This document shows positions 50,213-59,114 of a DNA stretch of 64,000 nucleotides, piece after piece. Position numbers and translations under genes: made by a program. Within the stretch, counting starts at the first letter, position 1. The number at the start of each line of letters is the position of its first letter. Where the stretch lies: assembly GCF_003233845.1 (NCBI RefSeq), contig NZ_QKRB01000053.1, forward strand, positions 124,001 to 188,000, in the 5' to 3' direction. Under the pieces are notes generated by a model. It was not told the DNA's origin and searched no databases. It saw only the letters and a list, made by a program, of their open reading frames with translations. Origin of the DNA: Paenibacillus sambharensis (GTDB lineage Bacteria; Bacillota; Bacilli; Paenibacillales; Paenibacillaceae).

Positions 50213-51532
50213 TTAAGCCTGGCCGGCGCCAACCAATTCTTCCTTGGCTGCGAGCTTATCTACACAGCCTTCGAGGATCTTCAGACCCGCTTCCAGGACA
50301 GCCGGCTCAATGGTCAGAGGCGGCATCAGCTTCGCCACTTCATCGAACGGACCGGAGGTTTCCATGATCAGACCCCGTTCAAAAGCCAGCCCGCAAAGCT
50401 TCGAGGCCATCTCCGGCTCGGTGAACGACAGACCCTGAATCATGCCCTTGCCCTTGTGCTTCACAGAGCCCTCTGGCATCTTCTCGATCAGTCTGTTCAG
50501 GGTGCTGCGGATTGCGTCTGCCTTCCCCTTGATGTCTCGGGTAAAGCTGTCATCCTTCCAGTAAGCCAGTGCAGCTTCCGCTGCCACAAAACCAAGGTTG
50601 TTGCCGCGGAAGGTTCCGTTATGCTCGCCCGGCTTCCAGATATCATACTTCGGAGAAATGAGCGTCAGCGCCAGAGGCAGACCGTAGCCGCCAATCGACT
50701 TGGACAAGCACACGATGTCCGGCTTGATGCCCGCTTCCTCGAAGCTGAAGAACGTACCCGTACGTCCGCAGCCCATCTGAACATCGTCAACGATCAGAAG
50801 AATGTCATGCTTGCGGCAGAGCTTCTCGATATCCTGAAGCCACTGGCGGGATGCTACATTCAGACCGCCTTCGCCCTGAACGGTTTCCAGAATAACCGCC
50901 GCCGGCGTTTCAACGCCGCTGCCCGGGTCCTCAAGCATCTTGGCCAGATATTCCACCGTGTTCACATTGTCACCGAAATAACCGTCATACGGCATGAAGG
51001 CTGTTCCGCCAAGTGCAACACCGGCACCGGCGCGCTTATAACCGTTGCCTGTAGCAGCCAGTGAGCCAAGCGTCATCCCGTGGAATGCATTCGTAAAGCT
51101 GATAACCGTGTTGCGCCCAGTCACCTTGCGCGCAATCTTCAAGGCACTTTCCACTGAGTTCGTTCCCGTTGGTCCCGGGAACATGACTTTATAGGTCAGG
51201 TTCCTAGGTTCAAGAATGGTTTCGTCGAATGTGGTAAGGAATGATTCCTTGGCCTTGGTAGCCATATCCAGACTGTGCGTAATGCCGTCTTCCAGCATGT
51301 AGTCCACGATTTTGCGGCGGATTGCCGGGTTATTGTGGCCGTAGTTCAGCGAGCCTGCCCCTGCGAAGAAGTCGATATATTCATTGCTGTTCGCATCCCA
51401 CATCTTCGCTCCTGTCGCCTTTGAGAAGACGGTCGTGAAGCTTCTGCAGTAGCTGCGCACCTCAGATTCCAATTGCTCAAATACCTGCATGGACGGTTTG
51501 TCTGCGTTTTTCATTCCCTGTACGTTGTTCAC
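50213..51532 (-). CDS. ectB: Diaminobutyrate-2-oxoglutarate transaminase EctB
   Basis: A 439-aa class III PLP aminotransferase that makes L-2,4-diaminobutyrate from aspartate semialdehyde and glutamate. PLP motifs: [45 protein letters not shown], and the Schiff-base Lys in [12 protein letters not shown]. The GTG at 51532 has AGGAGG 6 nt upstream; MKNADK at 51514 is the alternative. The start lies inside ectA, giving a 56-nt overlap in another frame. Confidence 0.95.
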   Translation of the reverse strand: MNNVQGMKNADKPSMQVFEQLESEVRSYCRSFTTVFSKATGAKMWDANSNEYIDFFAGAGSLNYGHNNPAIRRKIVDYMLEDGITHSLDMATKAKESFLTTFDETILEPRNLTYKVMFPGPTGTNSVESALKIARKVTGRNTVISFTNAFHGMTLGSLAATGNGYKRAGAGVALGGTAFMPYDGYFGDNVNTVEYLAKMLEDPGSGVETPAAVILETVQGEGGLNVASRQWLQDIEKLCRKHDILLIVDDVQMGCGRTGTFFSFEEAGIKPDIVCLSKSIGGYGLPLALTLISPKYDIWKPGEHNGTFRGNNLGFVAAEAALAYWKDDSFTRDIKGKADAIRSTLNRLIEKMPEGSVKHKGKGMIQGLSFTEPEMASKLCGLAFERGLIMETSGPFDEVAKLMPPLTIEPAVLEAGLKILEGCVDKLAAKEELVGAGQA

Positions 51533-52109
51533 CGAATCCCTCCTTGAGTGGTTTGGTTTCCTTGGTCTGACCAGTTGTTCCTGCATGCTCTTGCTTGCCT
51601 TTATATCGAAAAGGACCTACCCGCAGCAGCGGTTCATCCTCATGTGTCATTCCTGGTGGAAATAATGTGGACGGGTAGCCGTCAGCCGCTACGTCCAGCT
51701 TCGTTCCCATCGCATCCGCGAAGGTGCGGAACAGACGGTTCGAAGCCTGATTAGACGGGCTTACTGTCGCTTCCACATAGCGGATCTCTTCACCGCCGCG
51801 CGCTGTTACTTCCTTCAACAGACGCTTGCCGAGCCCAAGTCCCCGGGTTTCCGGATCAACAGCGATCTGCCATACGAACAAGGTGTTCGGCTGATCCGGC
51901 CGGCGAAATGCCGATACGAACCCGAGCAGCCTGTTGTCCGCCTCCGCTACAGCACAGGTATCCTTGAACATGTCGCACAGCAGCAGGTAACAGTAAGCCG
52001 AGTTGAGATCGAGCGTCCCTGCGCGTTTGATTAACTGATAGACAGCGGCTCCGTCCTTCTTCGTGGAGCGTCTGATTTTGACGTTATCCTTCGCTTTATT
52101 CAATTCCAT
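51477..52109 (-). CDS. ectA: Diaminobutyrate acetyltransferase EctA
   Basis: A 210-aa GNAT acetyltransferase that N-gamma-acetylates diaminobutyrate. [20 protein letters not shown] carries the acetyl-CoA loop (RGLGLG) and [16 protein letters not shown] the substrate side. The conserved part ends near residue 170; the last 40 residues ([20 protein letters not shown] ...) are charged and extend into ectB. A perfect AGGAGGTG precedes the ATG. It lies 62 nt after ehuA with no clear promoter between, so ectABCD is probably read from the ehu promoter. Confidence 0.95.
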   Translation of the reverse strand: MELNKAKDNVKIRRSTKKDGAAVYQLIKRAGTLDLNSAYCYLLLCDMFKDTCAVAEADNRLLGFVSAFRRPDQPNTLFVWQIAVDPETRGLGLGKRLLKEVTARGGEEIRYVEATVSPSNQASNRLFRTFADAMGTKLDVAADGYPSTLFPPGMTHEDEPLLRVGPFRYKGKQEHAGTTGQTKETKPLKEGFGEQRTGNEKRRQTVHAGI

Positions 52110-52171
52110 ACGTCACCTCCTCATGATGCAGCCCTTATGTTTGTTCCTTTGGTGATGGAATGTTCAATTTT

Positions 52172-53020
52172 TTATGATAGCCGGAACCGGCTTAGAAAGG
52201 ACTGCAGCCGTTCGCTCTGCGGATTTTCGAAAATCTGCTCCGGCGGCCCCTGTTCCACGATATGGCCTTCCGCACCGAATATCACACGATCAGCTACATC
52301 ACGGGCAAAGTCCATTTCGTGTGTGATCAGCATCATCGCCATTTCGCCTTCACGAGCAATCTCCTTGATGACTTCAAGCACCTCGCCGACCAGCTCGGGG
52401 TCGAGTGCGGATGTCACCTCATCGAATACCATGATCTTCGGATTCATCACTAGCGCCCGGGCAATTGCCACACGCTGCTTCTGTCCCCCCGACAGCATCG
52501 ATGGATAAACATCCAGCTTGTCGCCAAGCCCGACCTTCCCCAGCATTGTTACCGCGCGTTCATGCGCTTCTTCTGCGGATATGCCCAGCACTTTACGCGG
52601 GCCAATGGTAACGTTGCGCAGCACGCTCATGTGCGGAAACAGGTTGAAGTGCTGAAACACCATGCCGATATTGCCCCGCATGCGGTGTAAATGCGCTTCA
52701 TTCGCCTTCACAAGCCTTCCCTTGGACTTCATGTGCCAGAGCGGCTCGCCGTCAACTGTGATCATACCTCCGGACGGTTCTTCCAGCGTCATGAGCATGC
52801 GGCCCAGCGTTGTTTTCCCGGAACCGCTCGGACCGATCATCGCCACCTTCTCACCAGGAGCGATGTCCAGATTAATATCATGCAGTACCTCCAGGTCGCC
52901 GAATGATTTGCTGACATGCTCATAGCGAACGATCGGCTGAACCCCCGTGTCTGCTTGCCTCTTGCGGGTCCGGGCTGGAGCTTCCTGCCCGGCCGCTTTC
53001 TCCAATTCAGTTGCATTCAT
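52172..53020 (-). CDS. ehuA: Ectoine/hydroxyectoine ABC transporter ATPase EhuA
   Basis: A 282-aa polar-amino-acid-type ABC ATPase: Walker A GPSGSGKTT, Q-loop GMVFQHFNLFPHMS, signature LSGGQKQR, Walker B IMVFDEVTSALDPE, H-loop LITHEMDFA. The first 28 residues are an extra charged extension. Assignment to ectoine rests on the EhuB-like binding protein and on synteny with ectABCD. Its ATG overlaps the ehuD stop (ATGA). Confidence 0.88.
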   Translation of the reverse strand: MNATELEKAAGQEAPARTRKRQADTGVQPIVRYEHVSKSFGDLEVLHDINLDIAPGEKVAMIGPSGSGKTTLGRMLMTLEEPSGGMITVDGEPLWHMKSKGRLVKANEAHLHRMRGNIGMVFQHFNLFPHMSVLRNVTIGPRKVLGISAEEAHERAVTMLGKVGLGDKLDVYPSMLSGGQKQRVAIARALVMNPKIMVFDEVTSALDPELVGEVLEVIKEIAREGEMAMMLITHEMDFARDVADRVIFGAEGHIVEQGPPEQIFENPQSERLQSFLSRFRLS

Positions 53021-53760
53021 GCTTGCTGCTTCACCTCCTTGTCTAATCTACCCTTGCCTCCGGATTGCGGCTTCGATGAGGAATCCGTTCCGGATGAAGC
53101 ACTCTGTTCCCTGTTCAAGCGGATCTCCATCATTCGGACAAGCACCGAGAACACATAGCTGATGATCAGGAACAGAACGCCAACCAGTGTATAGGCTTCG
53201 AAAGGACGGTAGGAGATTGAAATTGCATTCTTCGCTGTTGTCAGCACTTCAACAAGTGTGATGGCCGACAGAAGCGGCGTCTCCTTGAAGATAACGATCA
53301 GATAATTCCCCATAACCGGCAGTGTCGGCGGCAGCGCCTGCGGCAGAATAATCGTTGACCAGGTCTTGGTCCTGGAGAAGTTAAGCGCCTTGGCCGCTTC
53401 CCACTGTCCCTTCGGGACCGCATCAATCCCCGAGCGATACACCTCCGACATGTACGTGCTGTAATGAATACCGAGTCCAATGATCCCGCTCACCAGTGCA
53501 GTCGGTGCAGTCGGGAACATCGTGGGCAAAATGTAAAAGTACAGGAAGAACAGCTGTACGAGCAGCGGTGTATTCCGGATGAACTCAATGATGAGCCGGT
53601 TAACGGCCCGGACAATCCAGATCGGGGACCTGCCCAGCATCGCCAGGATAAGACCGCCGATTGCTGCGAATATGAATCCGCCGAATGTTGCCCAGAATGT
53701 CGTCTTAAGCGCCGCAATTAGATCTGGTAAAATGCTCCATGCATACTCCCAATTCCACAT
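53017..53760 (-). CDS. ehuD: Ectoine/hydroxyectoine ABC transporter permease EhuD
   Basis: A 247-aa His/Glu/Arg/opine-type permease with five or so helices. FIRNTPLLVQLFFLYF and the EAA loop GQWEAAKALNFSRTKTWSTI are diagnostic. The C-terminal 30 residues form a polar, Ser/Lys-rich tail (SSGTDSSSKPQSGGKG). It lies 3 nt after ehuC and overlaps ehuA by 4 nt. Confidence 0.88.
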   Translation of the reverse strand: MWNWEYAWSILPDLIAALKTTFWATFGGFIFAAIGGLILAMLGRSPIWIVRAVNRLIIEFIRNTPLLVQLFFLYFYILPTMFPTAPTALVSGIIGLGIHYSTYMSEVYRSGIDAVPKGQWEAAKALNFSRTKTWSTIILPQALPPTLPVMGNYLIVIFKETPLLSAITLVEVLTTAKNAISISYRPFEAYTLVGVLFLIISYVFSVLVRMMEIRLNREQSASSGTDSSSKPQSGGKGRLDKEVKQQA

Positions 53761-53763
53761 CGG

Positions 53764-54420
53764 TTACAACCTCCCCGCCGCAAGCTTCCGCTCAAGCAGT
53801 CTGACGGTGACCGATACGAAAGACGAGAGCACAAAATAGATCAAGAGCAGCAGCAAGAAAATATAAGGCGTCATGCTGAGGAAGTTATTACGCAGGATCA
53901 GCGCCTGGTAGGTCAAGTCGGACAAGGTGATGAAGTAAATCAAGGATGTGCCCTTGATCAGCTCAATCATCAGGTTGCCGAACGGCGGCAGCATTCGCAG
54001 CGCCGCCTGTGGCAGAATAATGTAGATCATCCGCTGCAGCGGGCTGAAGTTAAGCGCCCGGGCCGCCTCCGACTGCCCGTTCGGCACAGCGAGGATAGCA
54101 CTACGGACAATCTCCGAGCCGAAGGCCCCATAGTTTAGCCCGATGGCAACCACTGCTGATGTTACCTTGTCAAACTCAACGCCGAGGAAAGGCAGTGCGA
54201 AGTACACCCAGAACAGCAGTACAAGCAGCGGCAATCCCCGAAACACTTCCGTGCAAATCTGTGAAATAATCCTCACAGTTTTGAATTTTGAAACCCGGCA
54301 AAGTCCGATTACCAGGGAGAGGACCAGGGCCGCCAATGCGGACAGAACGGCCACCTCCACCGTTACCTTCAGCCCCTCCCAGAGGAGGGGATAAAAGTCA
54401 TTCCACGGTACATCCATCAT
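53764..54420 (-). CDS. ehuC: Ectoine/hydroxyectoine ABC transporter permease EhuC
   Basis: A 218-aa partner permease: EVFRGLPLLVLLFWVYFALP and the EAA loop GQSEAARALNFSPLQRMIYI. It forms the channel with EhuD. It starts 4 nt after the ehuB stop. The order binding protein, permease, permease, ATPase (B-C-D-A) is one possible importer layout. Confidence 0.88.
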   Translation of the reverse strand: MMDVPWNDFYPLLWEGLKVTVEVAVLSALAALVLSLVIGLCRVSKFKTVRIISQICTEVFRGLPLLVLLFWVYFALPFLGVEFDKVTSAVVAIGLNYGAFGSEIVRSAILAVPNGQSEAARALNFSPLQRMIYIILPQAALRMLPPFGNLMIELIKGTSLIYFITLSDLTYQALILRNNFLSMTPYIFLLLLLIYFVLSSFVSVTVRLLERKLAAGRL

Positions 54421-54424
54421 CGTG

Positions 54425-55345
54425 TTAGCTGCAGAGCTCCTCTGCCGTTACATCCCCTGGCAGCTCAGCTTCGGTAAATCCAAATTTCTGCAGAATCTCC
54501 AGCAGCTCGCCGGATTCCTTCATCTTCTCAAGCTCCGCATTGAAGGCATCCCGGAATTCGGTATCATCGATCCGGAAGGCCGAGGCGCCATAACCGCGCA
54601 CGTCTTCACCGTCGATTACTGGCTGGGTAAAATCAGCTACCCGCTCCAAGTTATCATCGTTAGCTGCATCCAAGCGGGATTGAAGGGCCGGACCCGTCAT
54701 AGCCATGACATCCGCACGGCCGGTTTGCAGTGCATTTACCGCCGCATCCTGATCCGGTACGATGACGATCTGGTCACTTGGCACACCGGTTTTGTCCAGA
54801 TAGCCAATCTCGACCGCACCCGACATAACTGCTACTTTCGCGCCTTTTTCCTTAATATCCTCATAGCTCTTGATGTCCAGCGGGTTGCCTTTCTTAACCG
54901 CAATCGCCTCACCGATGCTGTACTCCGGATTAGCAAATGCCACTGCCGGGCACCGGTCCTTATTGATGAACATGCCGGCTGTAATCATATCAAACCGTCC
55001 GGCCTGCAGCCCCCCGATCAAGGCGCCGAATTCAGTCAGTTCACCCCGCACCTCAGGCACACCGAGACGCTCTAGGATTGTCTTAGCGATCTCAACAGCC
55101 TCACCTGTCAACGTTCCATCTGCTTCTTTATATGCATATGGCTTCTCATTAGCAAACCCAATCGTTATGTACCCCTGCTCGATCGCTTCGCCGAGCGTTC
55201 CCCCTGCTGCACCTGCATTGTCAGACACTTCTCCTGCTGCCGGTACATTGGCATTATTGCTGCCGCCATTGTTCGTACCGCTAGACCCGCAGCCTGTAAC
55301 GAGCATGATGGCGGCGAGCACTGCATACAACATTCCCTTTCTCAC
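54425..55345 (-). CDS. ehuB: Ectoine/hydroxyectoine-binding lipoprotein EhuB
   Basis: A 306-aa cluster F solute-binding lipoprotein: signal peptide, lipobox VTGC (Cys19), a Gly/Asn-rich linker, then the binding domain. IGFANEKPYAYKEADG and the segment around TAGMFINKDRCPAVAFANPE match the EhuB pattern for ectoine-binding aromatic and acidic residues, as far as I can recall it. The start is GTG at 55345 after GGGAG. It is the first gene of the apparent ehu-ect operon. Confidence 0.88.
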   Translation of the reverse strand: MRKGMLYAVLAAIMLVTGCGSSGTNNGGSNNANVPAAGEVSDNAGAAGGTLGEAIEQGYITIGFANEKPYAYKEADGTLTGEAVEIAKTILERLGVPEVRGELTEFGALIGGLQAGRFDMITAGMFINKDRCPAVAFANPEYSIGEAIAVKKGNPLDIKSYEDIKEKGAKVAVMSGAVEIGYLDKTGVPSDQIVIVPDQDAAVNALQTGRADVMAMTGPALQSRLDAANDDNLERVADFTQPVIDGEDVRGYGASAFRIDDTEFRDAFNAELEKMKESGELLEILQKFGFTEAELPGDVTAEELCS

Positions 55346-55814
55346 GTGACTCCCACAACCTTTCTACGTTATCGTTCTTTCCGACGCTTATTATGTTAAC
55401 ACGGTTTTCCATAGGGGTCATTTCCAGTCAGCTACCATATACAGGGCTTATCGTGGCTCACTTGGGATGAGGGGACATTATCCGGTTGGTTCTGCTTATT
55501 GCTCCCGATAAGGGCCATATCGTGACCGATTCGTCGGTTTACATGCCCTGCTGACTATGTTAAATAACCAAAACTTATAAATCGTTAACCAAGTTAGGAC
55601 GGAAAAATTGTTGATTTATATGGGCTTTAAACACAGTCAGAATTTTCTCAGCCATAAGCAAAAGTTATAATCAGATAATTAGATCAATTCCGGCTAAATT
55701 TCGGGGTATACAGGAGGAGTTTTCGGTGTTCAATTTCCCCATGAGAAAAGGCCGCGCAGCCCCTCGGAGCTTCACGGCCTTAGCCATTTATCACCAGCGT
55801 ATTCAACTTGGATC
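55346..55814. other. 470-bp gene-free region upstream of ehuB
   Basis: It must hold the ehu-ect promoter on the minus strand, but I find no clean sigma-A or sigma-B pair; CATAAT at 55394-55389 is the best -10. A possible 32-codon plus-strand frame starts at GTG 55726 behind AGGAGGAG (55712-55719) and runs through the terminator below into the FAH gene. The centre (about 55555-55680) is AT-rich. The region ends in the FAH terminator. Confidence 0.45.
55747..55781 (-). terminator. Terminator of the FAH-family gene
   Basis: On the minus strand AAGGCCG ... CGGCCTT followed by TTCTC, 34 nt after the stop. Confidence 0.8.
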
Positions 55815-56468
55815 CTATTTCTGAAGTGCGATTCGGCAGCTGCCCAGCAGCTTTTCCGCCAGGAAGCATTCCAGCAGGTCGCCGTCCTCTAATGCACCTA
55901 CTCCAGCAGGCGTTCCTGTGAAAATAATATCGCCTGCATCCAGGCCGAAGCGCTGGCCGATATACCGGATCAGCTCACTCGTGTGGAAGAGCATCTCGGA
56001 TGCAGAACCGCGCTGAACCTCCTGACCGTTGCGCTTCAGCGAGAACTCGCGGTTGTACAGTGCCTGCTTGCCCGGGTATTCCTGCCAGCCTGTCAGCAGA
56101 GCGGAAGAGGGAAAGCCTTTGGCACTCAGCCATGGCAGGCCGGCCGATTTGGCTGTGCTTTGCTCATCGCGCAGCGTTAGATCCAGCCCCAATCCCAGGC
56201 CGTCTATGATGGCATCCGGCTCCACGCCAGGCTCATACCGTCTGCCGATCCGCAGCACCAGCTCCACTTCATAATGCACCGCACCCCGCTTGCCTTCCAC
56301 TTGAACCGCACCGCCGTCAAGCGGCACAGCCGCATGCGTCGGCTTCAGGAAAACGATCGGTTCAGCCGGAACCTCATTGCCAAGCTCCTTCGCATGCTGC
56401 GCATAGTTCCGTCCCACGCAATAAATATTGCGGATGGACTGTAAATCTTCTGTACTTAGCGTACCCAC
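55815..56468 (-). CDS. Fumarylacetoacetate hydrolase (FAH) family protein
   Basis: A 217-aa single-domain FAH protein. Metal ligands are in HYEVELVLRIG (the two Glu) and DLTLRDEQ (Asp); IIFTGTPAGVGALEDGD is the C-terminal signature. Members act as acylpyruvate hydrolases, oxaloacetate decarboxylases/tautomerases or hydratases; the exact substrate is open. The GTG at 56468 has AAGGAGG 8 nt upstream. It follows the oxidoreductase gene by 62 nt. Confidence 0.9.
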   Translation of the reverse strand: MGTLSTEDLQSIRNIYCVGRNYAQHAKELGNEVPAEPIVFLKPTHAAVPLDGGAVQVEGKRGAVHYEVELVLRIGRRYEPGVEPDAIIDGLGLGLDLTLRDEQSTAKSAGLPWLSAKGFPSSALLTGWQEYPGKQALYNREFSLKRNGQEVQRGSASEMLFHTSELIRYIGQRFGLDAGDIIFTGTPAGVGALEDGDLLECFLAEKLLGSCRIALQK

Positions 56469-56530
56469 TGCACCTACCTCCTTGTCACTTTACTATCCGG
56501 TGGTCTCATCGGTATTGGAGCTTCAGCCGG

Positions 56531-57526
56531 TTACAGCGTTATCCGGCTCCGCTGCTCAGCCGACAGCAGACAGGCATCAATCAGGCGCATATTGGCAACG
56601 GCGTCCTGAGCAGCGAAGCGCGGCGGCTGTTCGCCCCTTACCACTGCCGCAAAGTCATCCGCCTGCATCGTATACGCATTGACCTGCGGTGCCTTAATCT
56701 CCCGCGTTTGGTCTGCGGTATGTACATGAAAGACCGGATTATCGCTGTTAATGACGAATGCCTGCGGCAGCTCAATCCTGCCTTCCGAACCGACAATCTC
56801 CAGCACATTGCGGAAGGAGGCCCACATGCCGCAGTCGAACGTCAGCGCTACGCCTCCCGCAAATTCGACAAGGCCCGATGCCATCATGTCGACGTTGTCA
56901 TGCTCTGCCGATACGAAGGTCTGAACGGTCACCGCTTCAGGCTCGGTTCCCAGCAGAAGCCGCGCTGCGCTTAGCGGATAGCACCCGACATCGTACAAGG
57001 AACCGCCGCCCCAATCCTTGCGGTAGCGCACATTCGACTTATCGTCGGCGTTGTTAAAGGTGAAGGCGCTGTGAATGGCCCGAATCTCACCGATCTCGCC
57101 CGAACGGATAATCTCCGCTACCAGCTCATACAGCGGGTGGTGCCTGTACATGAACGCTTCAGCCAGATGAACGCCAGCTCGTGCGCAGGCATCCACCATC
57201 TCCTGGGCTTGTCCCGCATTCAGCGCGAGCGGCTTCTCGCATAATACATGCTTGCCCGCCTCCGCAGCCCGGATGGCCCACTCCCTGTGCAGATGGTTAG
57301 GCAGCGGAATATAGACCGCATCAATATCAGGGTCAGCAAGCAGCGCTTCATAGCTGCCATAGGCCGTCTGAACATTCATCTCCTTGGCGGCAGCCTCCGC
57401 CTTATCCTGGTCACGGCTGGCAAGCGCTGTCACAACGCCTGTCTCCGATTGCTGGATCGCTGGAATAACAGCGCCTTTGGCGATACCCGCAGCCCCCATG
57501 ATTCCCCAGCGCAGTTTATTGGACAC
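56531..57526 (-). CDS. Gfo/Idh/MocA-family oxidoreductase
   Basis: A 331-aa NAD(P)-dependent sugar- or polyol-type dehydrogenase. N-terminal cofactor motif GIMGAAGIA, then AVYIPLPNHLHREWAIRAA and the catalytic HVLCEKPLAL (EKP) and GGGSLYDVGCYPL blocks. The GTG at 57526 has GGAAGGGGTG 7 nt upstream and gives the expected MSNKLRWGIMG start. Substrate unknown. No sugar operon is adjacent. Confidence 0.9.
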   Translation of the reverse strand: MSNKLRWGIMGAAGIAKGAVIPAIQQSETGVVTALASRDQDKAEAAAKEMNVQTAYGSYEALLADPDIDAVYIPLPNHLHREWAIRAAEAGKHVLCEKPLALNAGQAQEMVDACARAGVHLAEAFMYRHHPLYELVAEIIRSGEIGEIRAIHSAFTFNNADDKSNVRYRKDWGGGSLYDVGCYPLSAARLLLGTEPEAVTVQTFVSAEHDNVDMMASGLVEFAGGVALTFDCGMWASFRNVLEIVGSEGRIELPQAFVINSDNPVFHVHTADQTREIKAPQVNAYTMQADDFAAVVRGEQPPRFAAQDAVANMRLIDACLLSAEQRSRITL

Positions 57527-57605
57527 GCGATTACACCCCTTCCTTCCACGTAATGGAACCATTATACTTCATGACGCCGATCTTTCCCATCCTAACATTC
57601 GACGA

Positions 57606-57625
57606 CAAAAAACGCCTCGCGGCGT
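57606..57625 (-). terminator. Terminator
   Basis: ACGCC-tcgc-GGCGT hairpin followed by TTTTTTG on the minus strand, after the 81-aa gene. Confidence 0.75.
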
Positions 57626-57652
57626 CCCTTCATCGTTGCTGTGAGGGCTTGC

Positions 57653-57898
57653 TCAGGCGCCTATCCGGGAACGCCCCGCCTGCATTGCGCAGCATACCCG
57701 AATGGCCTCCTGCTTAAGCAGCTTCTGCCTTGCAGCCGGAGCTGCAGGTGCCAAAAAAGCGCCGGAGGCATACAAATTTATCAGCGTCTGCTTGGCGGCC
57801 TCATGGGCCTGCTGTTCATCCTCCATAAGAAGATAACACATCCGGTAGCAGGCATTCTCCACCTCACGCAGCCGTTCAATCCGCTCTCTGCTCTCCAT
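57653..57898 (-). CDS. Small protein resembling sigma-70 region 2
   Basis: An 81-aa protein, MESRERIERLREVENACYRM, whose next stretch (CYLLMEDEQQAHEAAKQTLINLYAS) has the spacing of an ECF sigma region 2 (LxxDxxxAxDxxQxxFxxxY). Region 4 is missing, so it is either a truncated remnant or an unrelated helical protein. It lies 35 nt after the propeller lipoprotein and is probably cotranscribed. AGGATG upstream of the ATG is a weak ribosome site. Confidence 0.6.
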   Translation of the reverse strand: MESRERIERLREVENACYRMCYLLMEDEQQAHEAAKQTLINLYASGAFLAPAAPAARQKLLKQEAIRVCCAMQAGRSRIGA

Positions 57899-57933
57899 AC
57901 GCTCACATCCTGTCTCCGGCCTGTGCCGGTCCG

Positions 57934-59025
57934 TTATTTCAATGTCATCACATACGTCACAAAATGATTGTGTCCTGCTGCCGTAGAAGCGACAATTTTC
58001 GTTCCTGATGGACTCCAGCGGATTTTGTCGGCGGCATACTGCAGATCAACCGTCAGCGGCGTAGTCGTCCCTGTAATGGTATCCGCTGCAAAAATCCCCT
58101 TCTCCCCGCCGTCCTCGGAAATCATATTATAGACAAGCTTGGTGCCGTCGGGCGACCAGCTCGTGCCGAACAGCTGTGTCGCAGAACCCAGCTTCATTAA
58201 TTCATTCCCCTGCAGGTCTGTCACATACATCGTCATCTCGGTGTCCGAGCTGCGTTTAACCACCGCCAGCTGCTTGCCATCCGGCGAAGGTATTACCCAG
58301 ACGACCCTTTCACCGGCAAGCAGCTTCGGCTCGCCTCCATCATCAGGCTGCATGTACAGCTGCTCATCGGCTACATAATAGATGCCGTCCGTGCCCTTAA
58401 CCGCAGTGAAGAGCGACTTCGTCTCCTCCGGCAGCAGCTTCTCGGTACTGCCGTCCACGCTCCCGGTCATCACTTGGCCGCTGATCGTCTCAAACATGAC
58501 CGTCCTGTTATCGATCCACTCCCCCGCGTATACATTGACCGGGTCTGTATCCAGCTTCACACTTTCACCCGTCTCCATGTTAAGGATATGGCCGTGGCTC
58601 GTAGCTTCTACAAAGGTCTTATAGAAGAGATGCTGCCGGTCAGGAGACAGCACCGCGAATCCCTGATTTTCATCAGCCGGGTTCAGCGCCTTGGCTTCCT
58701 TCGTCTTCATATTATACGTATAGAGGTTGCTTGGCTGGCTCTGCTCACCTTCAGTGTGAACAGGCTCGGCGTCCGGATTCGGCCGGCTGATAATGAGCAC
58801 ATCCTCGCTGAGAAAATCCATTCCTCTCGCATTATCGACCGTCTGAATCGAATCAACCGTTACCTGGTCCTGCGCCTTTTCCCCCGATTCAATTACGGTT
58901 ATCGTCTTATCCGGCTTCTGAACCGTCTGCCTGTTCTCCTCCGCACCGCCTCCACAAGCGCTCAGTGCCGAGGTGATCGTCACCACAGCTGCAAATTTTA
59001 TCGTCTTGCCCCACATGTTGTTCAT
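57934..59025 (-). CDS. PD40/TolB-like beta-propeller lipoprotein
   Basis: A 363-aa lipoprotein: signal peptide with lipobox LSAC (Cys24), then a propeller of PD40-like repeats (FAVLSPDRQHLFYK, VIPSPDGKQLAVVKRS, TSWSPDGTKLVYNMIS, IRWSPSGTKIVASTA). It should sit on the outer face of the membrane. GGAGGGAG precedes the ATG. It is 89 nt downstream of the histidine kinase gene and has a putative response-regulator site upstream, so it may be a target or sensor partner of that system. Confidence 0.85.
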   Translation of the reverse strand: MNNMWGKTIKFAAVVTITSALSACGGGAEENRQTVQKPDKTITVIESGEKAQDQVTVDSIQTVDNARGMDFLSEDVLIISRPNPDAEPVHTEGEQSQPSNLYTYNMKTKEAKALNPADENQGFAVLSPDRQHLFYKTFVEATSHGHILNMETGESVKLDTDPVNVYAGEWIDNRTVMFETISGQVMTGSVDGSTEKLLPEETKSLFTAVKGTDGIYYVADEQLYMQPDDGGEPKLLAGERVVWVIPSPDGKQLAVVKRSSDTEMTMYVTDLQGNELMKLGSATQLFGTSWSPDGTKLVYNMISEDGGEKGIFAADTITGTTTPLTVDLQYAADKIRWSPSGTKIVASTAAGHNHFVTYVMTLK

Positions 59026-59091
59026 ACGTATGCTCCCTCCAATCAGTTATGCACCCATTATGCAGCCCCAATGTTTCGTCCGCATATCCGA

Positions 59092-59110
59092 TTGTTTCGA
59101 AGTTGTAAAC
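59092..59110. promoter_or_regulatory. Candidate response-regulator site upstream of the lipoprotein
   Basis: TTGTTTCGAAGTTGTAAAC, 18 of 19 identical to the site at 61400-61418. On the minus strand it shows two ACAA half-sites 11 bp apart, as in OmpR-type direct repeats. A further TGTTTCG lies 21 bp away at 59072-59078. Confidence 0.6.
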
Positions 59111-59114
59111 TTTT

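Noticed and set aside
55726-55824. 32-codon frame with strong AGGAGGAG upstream
   Set aside because: It runs through the FAH terminator into the 3' end of the FAH gene and has no recognisable sequence; probably chance.
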